From contig NZ_RPFW01000001.1 of the NCBI RefSeq assembly GCF_007827045.1, positions 1,278,519 through 1,342,518 of the forward strand: DNA of 64,000 nt. Reading direction: 5' to 3'. Position 1 is the stretch's first letter; every line of letters starts with the position of its first letter. A program made the position numbers and the translations under genes. Shown piece by piece: positions 1 to 8,595 of this stretch. The notes under the pieces are model-generated. The model did not search any database, was not told where the DNA came from, and saw nothing but the letters and a program-made list of their open reading frames with translations. Origin of the DNA: Trebonia kvetii (GTDB lineage Bacteria; Actinomycetota; Actinomycetes; Streptosporangiales; Streptosporangiaceae).

Positions 1-620
1 GCGCGGACACGGTTGTTCTCCGTGTCGCTCGGGGTTAGGCCGAGTTTGGTGAAGACGCTGGTGACGTGCGTCTCGACGGTGCGCGCGCTCAGGTAGAGCT
101 CCTTGGCTATGCCGAGGTTGGACCGTCCCTCGGCCATGCGGCTGAGCACCGCTAGTTCGCGTTCGTTCAGCGCGTCAAGCGCGCTCGGTTTTCGGTTTCT
201 GCCCAGCAGCTGGCGCACGATGGCCGGGTCGACGACGGTCTCGCCCGCGGCCACTCGCGCGAGGCTCTCCATGAGCGCGTCGGCGTCGGTCACGTTGTCC
301 TTCAGCAGGTATCCGACCCCGGACGGCACCGTCTCGAGCAGCTGGCTCGCGTAGCTGGTCTCCGCGTAGGTCGACAGCAGCAGGATGCCGGTGTCTGGAT
401 GCCTGGCGCGTATCTCATGCGCGGCGCGGATGCCCTCGTCGGTAAACGACGGCGGCATGCGGATGTCGAGGATGACCGCATCCGGCAGGCCGGCCCCGAT
501 GGCCGCGAGCAGTTCTTCGCCGGAGGCGACGCTCGCGGTCACCTCGGCGCCCATGGAGCGCAGCAGCAGGACCAGGCTGCTGCGGAACAGCCCGGAGTCT
601 TCGGCGATCGCTATGCGCAC
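1..620 (-). CDS. NarL/LuxR-type response regulator (3' end outside window)
   Basis: DNA-binding response regulator of a two-component system. It reads from a GTG at 620 down to base 1 without a stop, so the last residues of the HTH are missing from the window. The receiver domain spans about residues 1-125, with acidic E7/D8, phospho-acceptor D52 in 'VILDIRMPP', S83 and K107 in 'YLLKD'. A LuxR-type helix-turn-helix follows from about residue 148 ('LNERELAVLSRMAEG', 'SARTVETHVTSVFTKLG'). The start overlaps the end of the upstream histidine kinase by 10 bp, so the two are translationally coupled and the kinase is its likely partner. The target genes cannot be told from the sequence. Confidence 0.9.
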   Translation of the reverse strand, partial: MRIAIAEDSGLFRSSLVLLLRSMGAEVTASVASGEELLAAIGAGLPDAVILDIRMPPSFTDEGIRAAHEIRARHPDTGILLLSTYAETSYASQLLETVPSGVGYLLKDNVTDADALMESLARVAAGETVVDPAIVRQLLGRNRKPSALDALNERELAVLSRMAEGRSNLGIAKELYLSARTVETHVTSVFTKLGLTPSDTENNRVR

Positions 621-2380
621 GGGATCATCACCGCCAGGCGGGTTCCCTGGCCGGGCGGGCTGTCGATGACGACGTCGCCGTCGAGCGCGCCGACCCGGTC
701 GGCGATGTTGGCCAGGCCGTGACTGCTCTCCTCGTGACAGGCGCCGGCCGCGACGCCGCCGATGCCGTCGTCCTCGATCTCCATCACCAGCCTGGACTGC
801 CCGGCCCGCACGGTGACATGCACGCTGTCCGCGCCCGCATGCTTCACCACGTTGGCGAGCGCCTCGCAGGCGATGAAGTACAGGGTCGCCTCCACGGCGG
901 CGTCGAGCCTGCCCGGCGGCACGTCCACACTTACCGGAAGCGGCAGGCGCTCCGCTATGCCCTCGAGCGCGGCGCCGAGACCGCTCTGGGACAGCACAGC
1001 GGGATGAATGCCGTGCGCCAGGTCGCGCAGCTCGGCGAGCACCGCCCGCAGGCCCTCCCTGGCCTCGCGGAAGGCGGCGCTCGCCTCCTCGTCGACGGTG
1101 TTGGCCATCGCGGCGGTCAGCGACGCGGTGATGGCGAGCAGATGCTGCTGCACGCCGTCGTGCAGGTCGCGTTCCAGGCGCCGCCGCTCCGCGAGCTCGG
1201 CCTCGACGATCCGGGCGCGGGATGCCTTGACCTGCTCGAGCTGCGCCTGCGCCGCCCTCGCCTGCAGCTGCGCGTTGTGCAGCGCGAGTCCGCTCGCCGC
1301 GGTGGCCGCGTCGAACAGCTCGCGGTACCTGACCAGGACCGGGTCCGCGACGACGACCGCGATGGGCGCGCCGTGGCCGGCGCGGATGTAGGAGACAAGC
1401 CGTCCCGGCGGACCGCTGTCCAGCGCCAGCAGGCTCGGCTCGGACGCGTCGAGTACGTCCAGGGTGGGGTCGTGCAGGATGCTGCGCAGCGCGCGGCGCA
1501 CCGCGCCGAGGTCGCCGCCCGCCGCGATCTGGGCGGTTAGCTCCGTCACGTTCCTGACGAGCAGCATCCGCTGCAGCACGGCGATCAGGAACGCGACGGG
1601 AATCGCGAAGTCCACCACGCCTTCCGTCAGGTACGCGCCGTTGGGTGTGCCGGACAGGCTCAGCATCATCATGGCGGCGGACGCCATTCCGGCGACCACC
1701 GCGGCGATGCCGGCCACAATGATCGGGGTAATGACGATGCGGTCAAGGCCCCGTGTTCTCTTCAGCCGGATCATCAGCAGTGCGAGCAGCGTGATCCCGC
1801 CGACCGCCTCACCGCCGTGCGCCACGTAGTTGAGCACCTCGGAAAGCTGCTCGTCGGGGAACAGCGTGGGCCACCAGGAGGCGGTCGGCGCGCCGTCCCA
1901 CCGCGCCGTCGAGGTCACCGCGAGCAGCGTGCGGCCGGCGAGCATCCACCCGGCGAACGCGACGAGGTACCGCCGGTGCAGCGGGGACAGCGCGGGATTC
2001 GGGTACCGCAGCAGCGCCCAGGCGCCGAAAATGCGGTCCACGCCGCCGAATACCAGCGTGTACGGCGACCACGGCCCGTGCCAGGCGTCGATGAAGTCCA
2101 CCGAGCGGAACAAGCCGGCGAGCATCAGCGCCCACGCCGTGCCCTGCTGGCCGTGCTCCTTGCGGAGCATCAGGCCGGTGAAGACGAAGAGCAGGGACAC
2201 CGCGAGGTTGACCGTGGCGAGCGCGGCGGACGAACGCCACTGGGGACCCTGAACGAGTGCGCAGAAACCGCCGGCGGCAACCAGTACAGCCACCGCGGCA
2301 AGCCGCGAGCCGGGCGCCCGGCCGAGCCGCGGCCGGGCTGGCCCCAGCTGTCTGGGCTTAGCGGAAATGTGCGCGGTCAC
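611..2380 (-). CDS. Membrane sensor histidine kinase, HisKA_3 type (NarL-family partner)
   Basis: 589-residue sensor kinase from a GTG start. Residues about 25-275 hold seven or eight hydrophobic segments, so the sensing part is an integral membrane domain rather than a periplasmic loop. A short GAF-like linker and a coiled coil (about 370-400, QLQARAAQAQ region) precede the HisKA_3 dimerisation box 'RRLERDLHDGVQQH' with phospho-His 407. The HATPase domain occupies about 490-589 (N box 'EALANVVKHAGA', G1 box 'DDGIGG', G2 'SHGLANIADRVGA'). It lies 6 bp after the small membrane protein gene and overlaps the response regulator gene. The signal sensed is unknown. Confidence 0.92.
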   Translation of the reverse strand: MTAHISAKPRQLGPARPRLGRAPGSRLAAVAVLVAAGGFCALVQGPQWRSSAALATVNLAVSLLFVFTGLMLRKEHGQQGTAWALMLAGLFRSVDFIDAWHGPWSPYTLVFGGVDRIFGAWALLRYPNPALSPLHRRYLVAFAGWMLAGRTLLAVTSTARWDGAPTASWWPTLFPDEQLSEVLNYVAHGGEAVGGITLLALLMIRLKRTRGLDRIVITPIIVAGIAAVVAGMASAAMMMLSLSGTPNGAYLTEGVVDFAIPVAFLIAVLQRMLLVRNVTELTAQIAAGGDLGAVRRALRSILHDPTLDVLDASEPSLLALDSGPPGRLVSYIRAGHGAPIAVVVADPVLVRYRELFDAATAASGLALHNAQLQARAAQAQLEQVKASRARIVEAELAERRRLERDLHDGVQQHLLAITASLTAAMANTVDEEASAAFREAREGLRAVLAELRDLAHGIHPAVLSQSGLGAALEGIAERLPLPVSVDVPPGRLDAAVEATLYFIACEALANVVKHAGADSVHVTVRAGQSRLVMEIEDDGIGGVAAGACHEESSHGLANIADRVGALDGDVVIDSPPGQGTRLAVMIPCA

Positions 2381-2386
2381 AGGCGG

Positions 2387-2950
2387 TCAGTTCTCGACGG
2401 TGATCGTCGGCGTGTGCTCGTACCAGCTGGCGATCAGCGACGACACCAGCGGGCCCGAGCTGAAGTCGACGCGCAGCCAGCCCGTGCCGGACCAGGTCTG
2501 CACCGCGTAGCCGTCGCCTGGCACCGCCGTCACCAGTTGCACCGAGGTCGGTGTCACCGCGAGCGTGACGCGACCGCCGGCCAGCGTGTAGGCACGCACG
2601 CCTCCGGCCGGCGTCTGAGAGGCGGACGGGGACGCGGAGGCGGACGGGGACGGGGAGCGGGACGGGGACGCCGGGCTTGCGGGCGCGGTCGCGGTCGCGC
2701 GGCCGGTCCGGGCCTGGGCAGTCACCGCCGGTGATGTCGCCGCCGAGGCAGCTGCGCGGACGGTCACCGGCGGCGGGCCCGGCGGTGCGGACGGAACGGC
2801 GGGCGTCGGCAGGACTGCCGCGTTGATCACGGGCATGCCGGGTCCCACCCCCGCGTTCCTGATCACCACGTTCGCGCCGAACCAGGTGACGGACACCGCG
2901 ACGGCGGTTCCCGCCGCCCAGGCCGCGAAGGCCGCCATGATCCGCACCAT
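2387..2950 (-). CDS. Membrane-anchored Pro/Ser/Ala-rich protein, unknown function
   Basis: About 187 residues from the ATG at 2950 (the frame stays open to 3088, but that would run through the divergent regulator promoter and start). One N-terminal hydrophobic segment (about residues 4-24, 'FAAWAAGTAVAVSVTWFGA') acts as signal anchor. A low-complexity Pro/Ala/Ser/Thr stretch (about 40-110, including alternating SPS/SAS) probably spans the wall. A compact C-terminal domain of about 70 residues ends 'YEHTPTITVEN'. It is first in a three-gene operon with the NarL-type kinase and regulator, so an accessory sensing or envelope role is possible. I recognise no named family. The alternative start at 2938 is also in frame. 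Confidence 0.7.
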   Translation of the reverse strand: MVRIMAAFAAWAAGTAVAVSVTWFGANVVIRNAGVGPGMPVINAAVLPTPAVPSAPPGPPPVTVRAAASAATSPAVTAQARTGRATATAPASPASPSRSPSPSASASPSASQTPAGGVRAYTLAGGRVTLAVTPTSVQLVTAVPGDGYAVQTWSGTGWLRVDFSSGPLVSSLIASWYEHTPTITVEN

Positions 2951-2999
2951 GTCGGCAATAATGCAGCACTCGACCCGACGAATCCGTACGGTTCGGAAC

Positions 3000-3680
3000 A
3001 TGGCCCGAGTGCTAATTGTCGAGGATGACCCATACGTCCGCTCGGCGATGGCAGCCGAACTCACGAAACGGTCGCATGCGGTGCGCACCGCGGGAACGGC
3101 GCTCGACGGAATCAGGGAGGTCAGCCACGATGCGCCCGACGTGATCGTGCTCGATCTCGGGCTGCCCGACCTGGACGGCGGTCAGGCGCTGAAGATGATT
3201 CGCGCGATCAGCGCGGCACCCGTCATCGTCGCGACCGCCCGCGACGACGAGTCGGACATCATCCGGCTGCTCAACGACGGCGCCGACGACTACGTGGTCA
3301 AGCCCTTCTCCGGCGAGCATCTGGCGGCCAGGGTCACCGCGTTGCTGCGCCGGGCCGGACAGGCGACCGTGTCCGCGCCCTGCATCGCCGTGGCCGGCCT
3401 GCGCATCGACCTGTCCAGGCGGGAGGCGCTGCTCGACGGACGCCTGCTTGAGCTGAGCAGGCGCGAGTTCGACCTGCTCGCCTATCTCGCCGCCCGGCCC
3501 GGCGCGGTGGTCTCCCGCAGGGAGCTGCTCACCGAGGTGTGGCAGCAGGCCTACGGCGACGACCAGACGATCGACGTGCACGTCTCCTGGCTGCGGCGCA
3601 AGCTCGGCGAGACCGCCGCCCAGCCGCGCTACCTGCACACGGTGCGCGGCGTCGGCGTGATGCTCGACGAACCTCGATGA
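3000..3680 (+). CDS. OmpR/PhoB-family response regulator
   Basis: 226-residue winged-helix response regulator. 'MARVLIVEDD' begins at 3000; the frame is open further upstream, but those codons overlap the divergent gene. The receiver domain covers about 1-115, with acidic pocket E8/D9/D10, phospho-acceptor D52 ('VIVLDLGLPDLDGG') and switch Lys in 'DDYVVKPFSGEH'. The C-terminal OmpR-type effector domain spans about 130-226 ('LELSRREFDLLAYLA', 'DDQTIDVHVSWLRRKLGE'). Its ATGA overlap with the following kinase gene shows co-translation. Only about 49 bp separate it from the divergent small membrane protein gene, so both operons share a control region. Confidence 0.93.
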   Translation: MARVLIVEDDPYVRSAMAAELTKRSHAVRTAGTALDGIREVSHDAPDVIVLDLGLPDLDGGQALKMIRAISAAPVIVATARDDESDIIRLLNDGADDYVVKPFSGEHLAARVTALLRRAGQATVSAPCIAVAGLRIDLSRREALLDGRLLELSRREFDLLAYLAARPGAVVSRRELLTEVWQQAYGDDQTIDVHVSWLRRKLGETAAQPRYLHTVRGVGVMLDEPR

Positions 3681-5074
3681 GGAGCGCCGCTAGTCCCGGG
3701 CGGGCGTCGGTCAGGACGACGCTTGCCCTGGTGTCGGCGGCGGTCACGTCGATGGTCGCGATCGCGTTCCTCATCCCGCTCGCGATCATCGTCAAAGACG
3801 TGGCACGGGACCGGGCGTTCACCTCAGCCCAGCTGGCCGGGGCGGCGATCGAGCCGGTGCTCGCGGTCAGCACCGACCGGACGACCCTGGACCGCGCCAT
3901 CGCGAGCACCCCGGCGGGCGCGGCCGGGCAGCTCGCGGTGTACCTCACCGGCACGTCGCCGGCCGGGAAGGGGACGCTAGTCGGGGGGCCGCGGCGGGCG
4001 ACCACGTCAGACTTGCGGACGGCCGCCGCGGCGGCGCGGTCCTTCATCACGCCGGTTCCCGGCGGTTACGCCGTGCTGCAGCCGGTGGCGCTTGACGGCG
4101 GCAGGATGGCGGTCACCGAGGTGTACGTGCCCGCCGCCGAAGTGTCCCGTGGCGTGGCCGCGTCCTGGGCTGTCATGACCGCCATCGCGGTGGTCCTCAT
4201 CGGTGTCTCCGTCGTCGTCGCCGACCGCCTGGCCACCCGCGTCACGCGGCCCGCCCGCGAGCTCGCGCTGGCCGCCGTCGCGCTCGGCGACGGCGACCTG
4301 AACGCGCGGAGCACGGGACGCGGTCCCGCCGAACTCGCCGCCGCCGGGCACGCGTTCAACGCCATGGCCGAGCGGCTGAGCAGGCTGATCGCCGCGGAGC
4401 GGGCGATGGCTGCCGACCTGCCGCACCGGCTGCGTACCCCGCTGACCGCGTTGCGGATGAACGCGGCCGCCCTCGGGCCCGGCCGCGCCGCCGACGACAC
4501 CCGGCTCGCCATCGACCGGCTTGAGCGGGAGGTCGACCTGGTCATCAGGGCCGCGAGGCGGCCGGCGCCCGACGAGCCGTCCCGTTGCGACGCCGCCGAG
4601 GTGATCGCGGAGCGCTTCGGCTTCTGGTCCGCGCTCGCCGAGGACCAGGCACGGCCGTGTCTGCTTAGCGGGACGGAGGAAACCGCAACCGTTCCTCTGC
4701 CCAGGTCTGATCTCGCGGCCGCGACAGACTCGCTGATCGGAAACATCTTCAAGCACACGCCCGAGGGCACGGGATTCGCTGTCACGGTGCACCGCGGCGA
4801 AGGCGCCGTGCTCGTGCTCATCGCGGACGCGGGGCCGGGAATCGCCGACGCGGACGCGGCGCTGCGGCGCGGCAGCAGCGGGGCGGGCTCCACCGGACTC
4901 GGGCTGGACATCGCCCGCCGCGTCGCCGAGTCCACCGGCGGCGGCCTGAAGATCGGCACCTCCGCGCTCGGCGGCGCGCAGGTCCAGCTGCGGCTGCGGA
5001 CCCTGGCGCCGCCCGCTGGCCGGCGGGCGAGCGGCGGGCGGCGGCGCCGGGCCGCGGGTCTGATCGGTCGCTGA
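3677..5074 (+). CDS. Sensor histidine kinase with HAMP domain (OmpR-family partner)
   Basis: 465 residues from the ATG at 3677, overlapping the regulator stop in ATGA. A first transmembrane helix lies near residues 18-40 and a second near 160-183, enclosing an extracytoplasmic domain of about 120 residues. HAMP follows ('ADRLATRVTRPARELALAA'), then a HisKA box 'LPHRLRTPLTALRMNAAAL' with the phospho-His, and a HATPase domain ('GNIFKHTPEG', 'DAGPGI', 'GSTGLGLDIARRVAEST'). The H box departs from the usual S-H-E-L-R by having P-H-R-L-R, a variant seen in actinobacterial kinases. The extreme C-terminus is Arg/Gly-rich. The ligand is unknown. Confidence 0.92.
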   Translation: MRSAASPGRASVRTTLALVSAAVTSMVAIAFLIPLAIIVKDVARDRAFTSAQLAGAAIEPVLAVSTDRTTLDRAIASTPAGAAGQLAVYLTGTSPAGKGTLVGGPRRATTSDLRTAAAAARSFITPVPGGYAVLQPVALDGGRMAVTEVYVPAAEVSRGVAASWAVMTAIAVVLIGVSVVVADRLATRVTRPARELALAAVALGDGDLNARSTGRGPAELAAAGHAFNAMAERLSRLIAAERAMAADLPHRLRTPLTALRMNAAALGPGRAADDTRLAIDRLEREVDLVIRAARRPAPDEPSRCDAAEVIAERFGFWSALAEDQARPCLLSGTEETATVPLPRSDLAAATDSLIGNIFKHTPEGTGFAVTVHRGEGAVLVLIADAGPGIADADAALRRGSSGAGSTGLGLDIARRVAESTGGGLKIGTSALGGAQVQLRLRTLAPPAGRRASGGRRRRAAGLIGR

Positions 5075-5122
5075 GCTGAGGGGCCGTGGTCCTGACTGGC
5101 TTACCGTCCGGTAGCGTCGGCA

Positions 5123-5153
5123 AGCGGCGGCTCGTCGTTGGCTAGCCGCCGCT
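5123..5153. terminator. Hairpin between kinase and crotonase genes
   Basis: Perfect 10-bp inverted repeat, AGCGGCGGCT at 5123-5132 and AGCCGCCGCT at 5144-5153, with an 11-nt loop. It sits in the 129-bp gap after the kinase stop. There is no T-run, as is common for actinobacterial terminators. It could instead be a leader structure of the downstream gene. Confidence 0.4.
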
Positions 5154-5203
5154 CGCGGTACCGGGATTCGGTACCAGGGTGCGCCGGACGGAGGACAGGG
5201 CCG

Positions 5204-6028
5204 ATGAGCGATACGACGGCGGATGCCGCGGAGCGGGTGACCGTCAGGCTTGACGGCGGGGTGGCCGATGTCCGGCTGAACCGGCCGGAGAAGCGGAACG
5301 CGATCGACCCCGCGATGTTCGCGGCGCTGGTCGCTACCGGGGAGCGGCTGAAGACCCAGCAGGGACTGCGGGCAGTCGTACTGTCCGGCGAGGGACCCGA
5401 CTTCTGCGCCGGACTCGACTTCGGCTCGTTCCAGGCGATGCAGTCAGGCGAGCGGGTCTCCGCCACCGCCGAGCTTCCGCCCTCAGCCGGCCCGGCCAGG
5501 GCGGCCGGCCAGCGGGCCGCCTACGTGTGGGCCGAGATTCCCGTCCCGGTCATCGCGGCGGTGCGCGGCAACGCGCTGGGCGGCGGCCTGCAGATCTCGC
5601 TCGGCGCCGACATCAGGATCGTCACGCCCGACGCACGGCTATCGGTGTTCGAGGTGAACTGGGGACTCATCCCCGACATGACCGGCACCCAGCTGCTGCC
5701 CGAGCTTGTCGGGCGCGACGTCGCGAAGGAGCTGACCTACACCGCGCGGATCGTCAGCGGCGAGGAAGCGGTGCGGATCGGGCTCGCGACCCGTACCGAC
5801 CCCGATCCGCTCGCTGCCGCCCTCGCGATGGCGAGGGAGATCGCCGGGCGCAGCCCGCACGCGATCCGTGCGGCCAAGCGGCTGCTCGACCTGGCCGGGC
5901 GGACCGACCTGGCGTCCGGGTTCGCGGCGGAACAGGTGGAGATCCGTGCGCTGATCGGCAGCCCGAACCAGGTGGAGGCCGTGACAGCCCGGTTCGAGAA
6001 GCGCGACCCGGACTTCGGCGAGGCGTGA
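5204..6028 (+). CDS. Enoyl-CoA hydratase/isomerase (crotonase) family protein
   Basis: 274 residues; the ATG at 5204 is chosen because GGAGG lies 9 bp upstream and homologous crotonases begin just before 'VTVRLDGGVADVRLNRPEKRNAID'. The oxyanion-hole segments are present ('GPDFCAGLDFGSF' and 'VRGNALGGGLQISLGADIRI'). In the catalytic region, 'FEVNWGLIPDMTGTQLLP' carries the position often filled by a Glu, and this variant has D in 'PDMTG'. The C-terminal 'SPHAIRAAKRLLDLA' helix and 'RDPDFGE' tail are typical of actinobacterial fatty-acid or catabolic crotonases. It stands alone, with no neighbouring CoA ligase or dehydrogenase, so the substrate is undetermined. Confidence 0.9.
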   Translation: MSDTTADAAERVTVRLDGGVADVRLNRPEKRNAIDPAMFAALVATGERLKTQQGLRAVVLSGEGPDFCAGLDFGSFQAMQSGERVSATAELPPSAGPARAAGQRAAYVWAEIPVPVIAAVRGNALGGGLQISLGADIRIVTPDARLSVFEVNWGLIPDMTGTQLLPELVGRDVAKELTYTARIVSGEEAVRIGLATRTDPDPLAAALAMAREIAGRSPHAIRAAKRLLDLAGRTDLASGFAAEQVEIRALIGSPNQVEAVTARFEKRDPDFGEA

Positions 6029-6424
6029 GAAGGGCGCTTCGCGTTTCCTCGCGCCGCCGGTGATCGGCCGATGATCGCGGAAATTCTGATTATGACGGCT
6101 TCACGTTCACACTAAACGGATGGTGAATTCCGCGTGTTTCGTGGCATGAGAGCGGGTACACCAGCGACTTGCAGGCTCCCGCCCAAGCTCAAACCCTGCC
6201 CTGGGGGCGAAACGCCTTGAAGGTCGGTCTTCGCGGGCCGTAACTGGACCATGGAGTCCGCCGCGGCCGCCATGGTCAGGGGCGCCAGCGGCCACCCAGG
6301 CTAGCCAGCCGGCCTGACAATTCACAACCGAGTTTTTGGTTCTTGAAGCGCGCCGTTATTTCCGGAACGGACGCGTCTTGCTTGGGCTGCGCGCAATTCC
6401 AGGACGAATTTCTCGTTGCGGGCC
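6029..6424. other. Intergenic stretch without recognisable gene
   Basis: About 396 bp between the converging crotonase and LysR genes. Base composition is lower in GC near 6080-6150 and 6320-6410 than in the flanks. I found no tRNA cloverleaf, no convincing hairpin with T-run, and no coding frame with actinobacterial third-position bias. Confidence 0.5.
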
Positions 6425-7372
6425 TCAATCGCCTGCGGCGCCCGTGGCGCTTGCGCGCAGCTCGGCGCTGACCGAACGGACAGCGGAGATGGTCGCCGCC
6501 ATCCGCGGTGACAGGTGCTCGCCGTCGCGGACGATCAGCACCGAATACCGGTTGGTGTCCACACCCTCGATCGGCAGCCGGACGACGGGCGCCGGCGTCG
6601 CCGCCGGGGTGAGCTCGGGTGCGACCGTGATGCCCCAGCCGATACCGACCAGGCTGATGGCGGTGCCGACGTCGTGCACGGTCGCGGCGACCCTCGGCTG
6701 GAAGCCCGCGGTGATGCACATGCTTCGCACCAGGCGGCCGAGCGCGGTGCGCGGGCACATGACCCAGGGCTCGCCTGCCAGCCGCGCCATGTCGCAGGAC
6801 TGAGCACCCGCAAGCGGATGATCCGGCGGGACGCAGAGCCGGAGCGGGTCATGTCCGAGCACCCACTCGCGCAGCCCCGCCCTGGCGGGCTCGCGCGCAT
6901 TGCCGAAGCGCGACACGATGACCAGGTCCAGCTGGTCGCGGTGGACCGCGTCGGCGCCCTCGTCGTCGCTGATCGCGGCGAGCCTGATCTCCATGTCGGG
7001 AAACCGCCTGCGCACCTCGGTGAGCCCGCGGCTCATGATGTGCGGGCCCTCGCGGAACGGGATGCCCACCCGCAGCAGCCCGGAGATCTGGGTGCCGGCG
7101 CCGGCCAGCACCGCCTCCGCCGAGCGCAGCTCAACCAGGATGCGCTCGGCGTGCTCCACCAGGGCGCGGCCCGCCGGGGTGAGCGTGATGTGGTTGTTCG
7201 TCCGGTCGATGAGCGCGGTGCCCGCCTCGGCCTCGAGCGCGGACAACTGCTGCGACACGGCCGACCTCGTGTACTGCAGGCGGCGGGCCGCGGCGGCGAT
7301 GGATCCCTCGGCCATCACCGCCTGGAGCATGATCAGCTTCCGGACATCCAGCATGCGAAACGTCACATCCAT
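6425..7372 (-). CDS. LysR-family transcriptional regulator
   Basis: 315 residues. The N-terminal winged HTH is clear ('LDVRKLIMLQAVMAEGSIAAAARRLQYTRSAVSQQLSALEAEAG' region, residues about 7-65), followed by a periplasmic-binding-protein-like effector domain (about 90-300, starting 'ISGLLRVGIPFREGPHIM'). Translation may start at residue 7 (7354), since LysR proteins usually begin 'MLDVRKL'. It is transcribed divergently from the EAR/LIV operon across a 71-bp gap holding a T-N11-A box, so it most likely controls that operon and itself in response to the imported compound or a breakdown product. Confidence 0.93.
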   Translation of the reverse strand: MDVTFRMLDVRKLIMLQAVMAEGSIAAAARRLQYTRSAVSQQLSALEAEAGTALIDRTNNHITLTPAGRALVEHAERILVELRSAEAVLAGAGTQISGLLRVGIPFREGPHIMSRGLTEVRRRFPDMEIRLAAISDDEGADAVHRDQLDLVIVSRFGNAREPARAGLREWVLGHDPLRLCVPPDHPLAGAQSCDMARLAGEPWVMCPRTALGRLVRSMCITAGFQPRVAATVHDVGTAISLVGIGWGITVAPELTPAATPAPVVRLPIEGVDTNRYSVLIVRDGEHLSPRMAATISAVRSVSAELRASATGAAGD

Positions 7373-7393
7373 TAACGGAGCATGTCGCCGATA

Positions 7394-7408
7394 GTAACTC
7401 CAGATTAC
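7394..7408. promoter_or_regulatory. Candidate LysR operator (T-N11-A box)
   Basis: GTAACTCCAGATTAC is an interrupted palindrome (GTAA-N7-TTAC) containing the TAA-N7-TTA form of the LysR T-N11-A motif. It lies midway between the divergent LysR gene and the EAR/LIV operon. A second perfect palindrome, GGCCGATCGGCC, follows at 7415-7426 and may overlap the core promoter. The assignment rests on position and motif only. Confidence 0.6.
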
Positions 7409-7443
7409 TTGTCTGGCCGATCGGCCGTTGCTGTAGTGATGCC

Positions 7444-8595
7444 ATGCCAGTGACCCTCACCGAGGTCCAGCGGATTCCCGCCTCGGGCGCTCGAGCCGTC
7501 GAGCCCGTCCGGGTGGGAGGCCGCGACCTGCTCGCCATCCCGCAGCTCGCCAAGGACGTACCTGACGGACCCCCGGGGATGAACGGCGGCGACAGCGACA
7601 CCGAACTGCTCCTGCTGCACCGCAGCGGCGGCCGCTTCGACCCGTCGGCCACGCTGCCCGCGCCTGGCGGCGAGGACGCCGAGTTCTTCACCATCGGGAG
7701 CCGTTCGTTCCTCGCGGTCGCCAGCATCAGGACCGGCGCGGGCCCCTATGAGTTCGCCACGACCTCCACGATCTTCGAGTGGCGATACGACCGCTTCGTG
7801 CCGTTCCAGGAGGTGCCGACGTACGCGGCCAAGCAGTGGCGGCACTGGCGGATCGGCGGCCGGCACTTCCTCGGGCTCGCCCAGGGCGTCGCCCTCCCGC
7901 CCGGCCACGCCGGAGGCCAAGCCGGAGGGCACGCCGGAGGCCAAGCCGGGCACCAGCAGGACGAAAACCGGGACTCAGTCGTGTACGAGTGGGACGGCTC
8001 GACGTTCGCCGAGTTCCAGCACATCCCGTCGCGCTGGGCCTACAACTGGCACGCCTTCGAGGCCGGCGGTGAGTTCTTCGTCGCGCACGCCGAGCATGCC
8101 GGGCCGAGCGTGCTGTACCGCTGGGACGGCGCGCTGCTCCAGCCCTATCAGGTGCTTGCCGAGCAGTCCGGCCGGGCGTTCGCCAGCTTTGCCGACAACG
8201 GCGAGAGCTACCTCGCGGCCGCCTGCATCGCCGCGCCGACGCGGTTGCTGCGCTGGGACGGCGCACGGTTCGCCGAGGCCCAGGTGCTCGACGGGCTCGG
8301 CGCGCGGGAACTTGCGGTGGTCCGCTGCGGCGGGCGGACGCTGCTGGTGCGGATCAACTTCATCCTCGGCACGCCGGCCGATCCGCAGCCGGAACTGGAC
8401 TCGCAGGTCTACGAGTGGGACGGCGGCAAGCTGCATGAGGTCGCCACGTTCCCGACCTGCGGCGGCACCGACGTCGCGGTGCTTGGCGGCAGCGAGCCGG
8501 ACACCGTTGAGCTCGTCGTCACCAACTCGCTCACGCCGGAGCTGCGCTTTTCCGCCGAAACCGTGCGCTACGAGCTTTCCGCCGGAGCCCGCTGA
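7444..8595 (+). CDS. EAR/EPTP-repeat beta-propeller protein
   Basis: 383 residues without signal peptide. It carries about seven degenerate repeats of 45-50 residues of the EAR (EPTP) beta-propeller type: blades pair a 'YEWDG..F..FQ.IPT' strand with an 'A..W..F..GG..FL..A' strand, e.g. 'FQEVPTYAAKQWRHW', 'RIGGRHFLGLAQ', 'FAEFQHIPSRWAYNWHAFEA', 'LYRWDGALLQPYQVL', 'YEWDGGKLHEVATFPT'. A His/Ala/Gly/Gln insertion encoded by a 24-bp tandem repeat (7906-7949) interrupts a blade. EAR proteins are best known from vertebrate LGI1, and bacterial members have no settled role. No Shine-Dalgarno is visible, so the mRNA may be leaderless. An ATG at 7439 is out of frame. Its stop overlaps the next start (TGATG). 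Confidence 0.75.
   Translation: MPVTLTEVQRIPASGARAVEPVRVGGRDLLAIPQLAKDVPDGPPGMNGGDSDTELLLLHRSGGRFDPSATLPAPGGEDAEFFTIGSRSFLAVASIRTGAGPYEFATTSTIFEWRYDRFVPFQEVPTYAAKQWRHWRIGGRHFLGLAQGVALPPGHAGGQAGGHAGGQAGHQQDENRDSVVYEWDGSTFAEFQHIPSRWAYNWHAFEAGGEFFVAHAEHAGPSVLYRWDGALLQPYQVLAEQSGRAFASFADNGESYLAAACIAAPTRLLRWDGARFAEAQVLDGLGARELAVVRCGGRTLLVRINFILGTPADPQPELDSQVYEWDGGKLHEVATFPTCGGTDVAVLGGSEPDTVELVVTNSLTPELRFSAETVRYELSAGAR
7906..7949 (+). repeat. 24-bp tandem repeat inside the EAR gene
   Basis: One full 24-bp unit (7906-7929, beginning CACGCCGGAGGCCAAGCCGG) and 20 bp of a second copy (7930-7949). It encodes two copies of an eight-residue H-A-G-G-Q-A-G-G unit, a likely surface loop and a replication-slippage site. 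Confidence 0.85.

Noticed and set aside
2640..2720. GC-rich short repeats (GGCGGACGGGGACG-like) as a regulatory repeat
   Set aside because: They encode the Pro/Ser/Ala-rich linker of the small membrane protein and are explained by low-complexity coding.
6029..6424. tRNA or small RNA in the longest intergenic gap
   Set aside because: No acceptor stem, T-loop GTTCGAATC-like block or CCA-proximal pattern could be found by eye.
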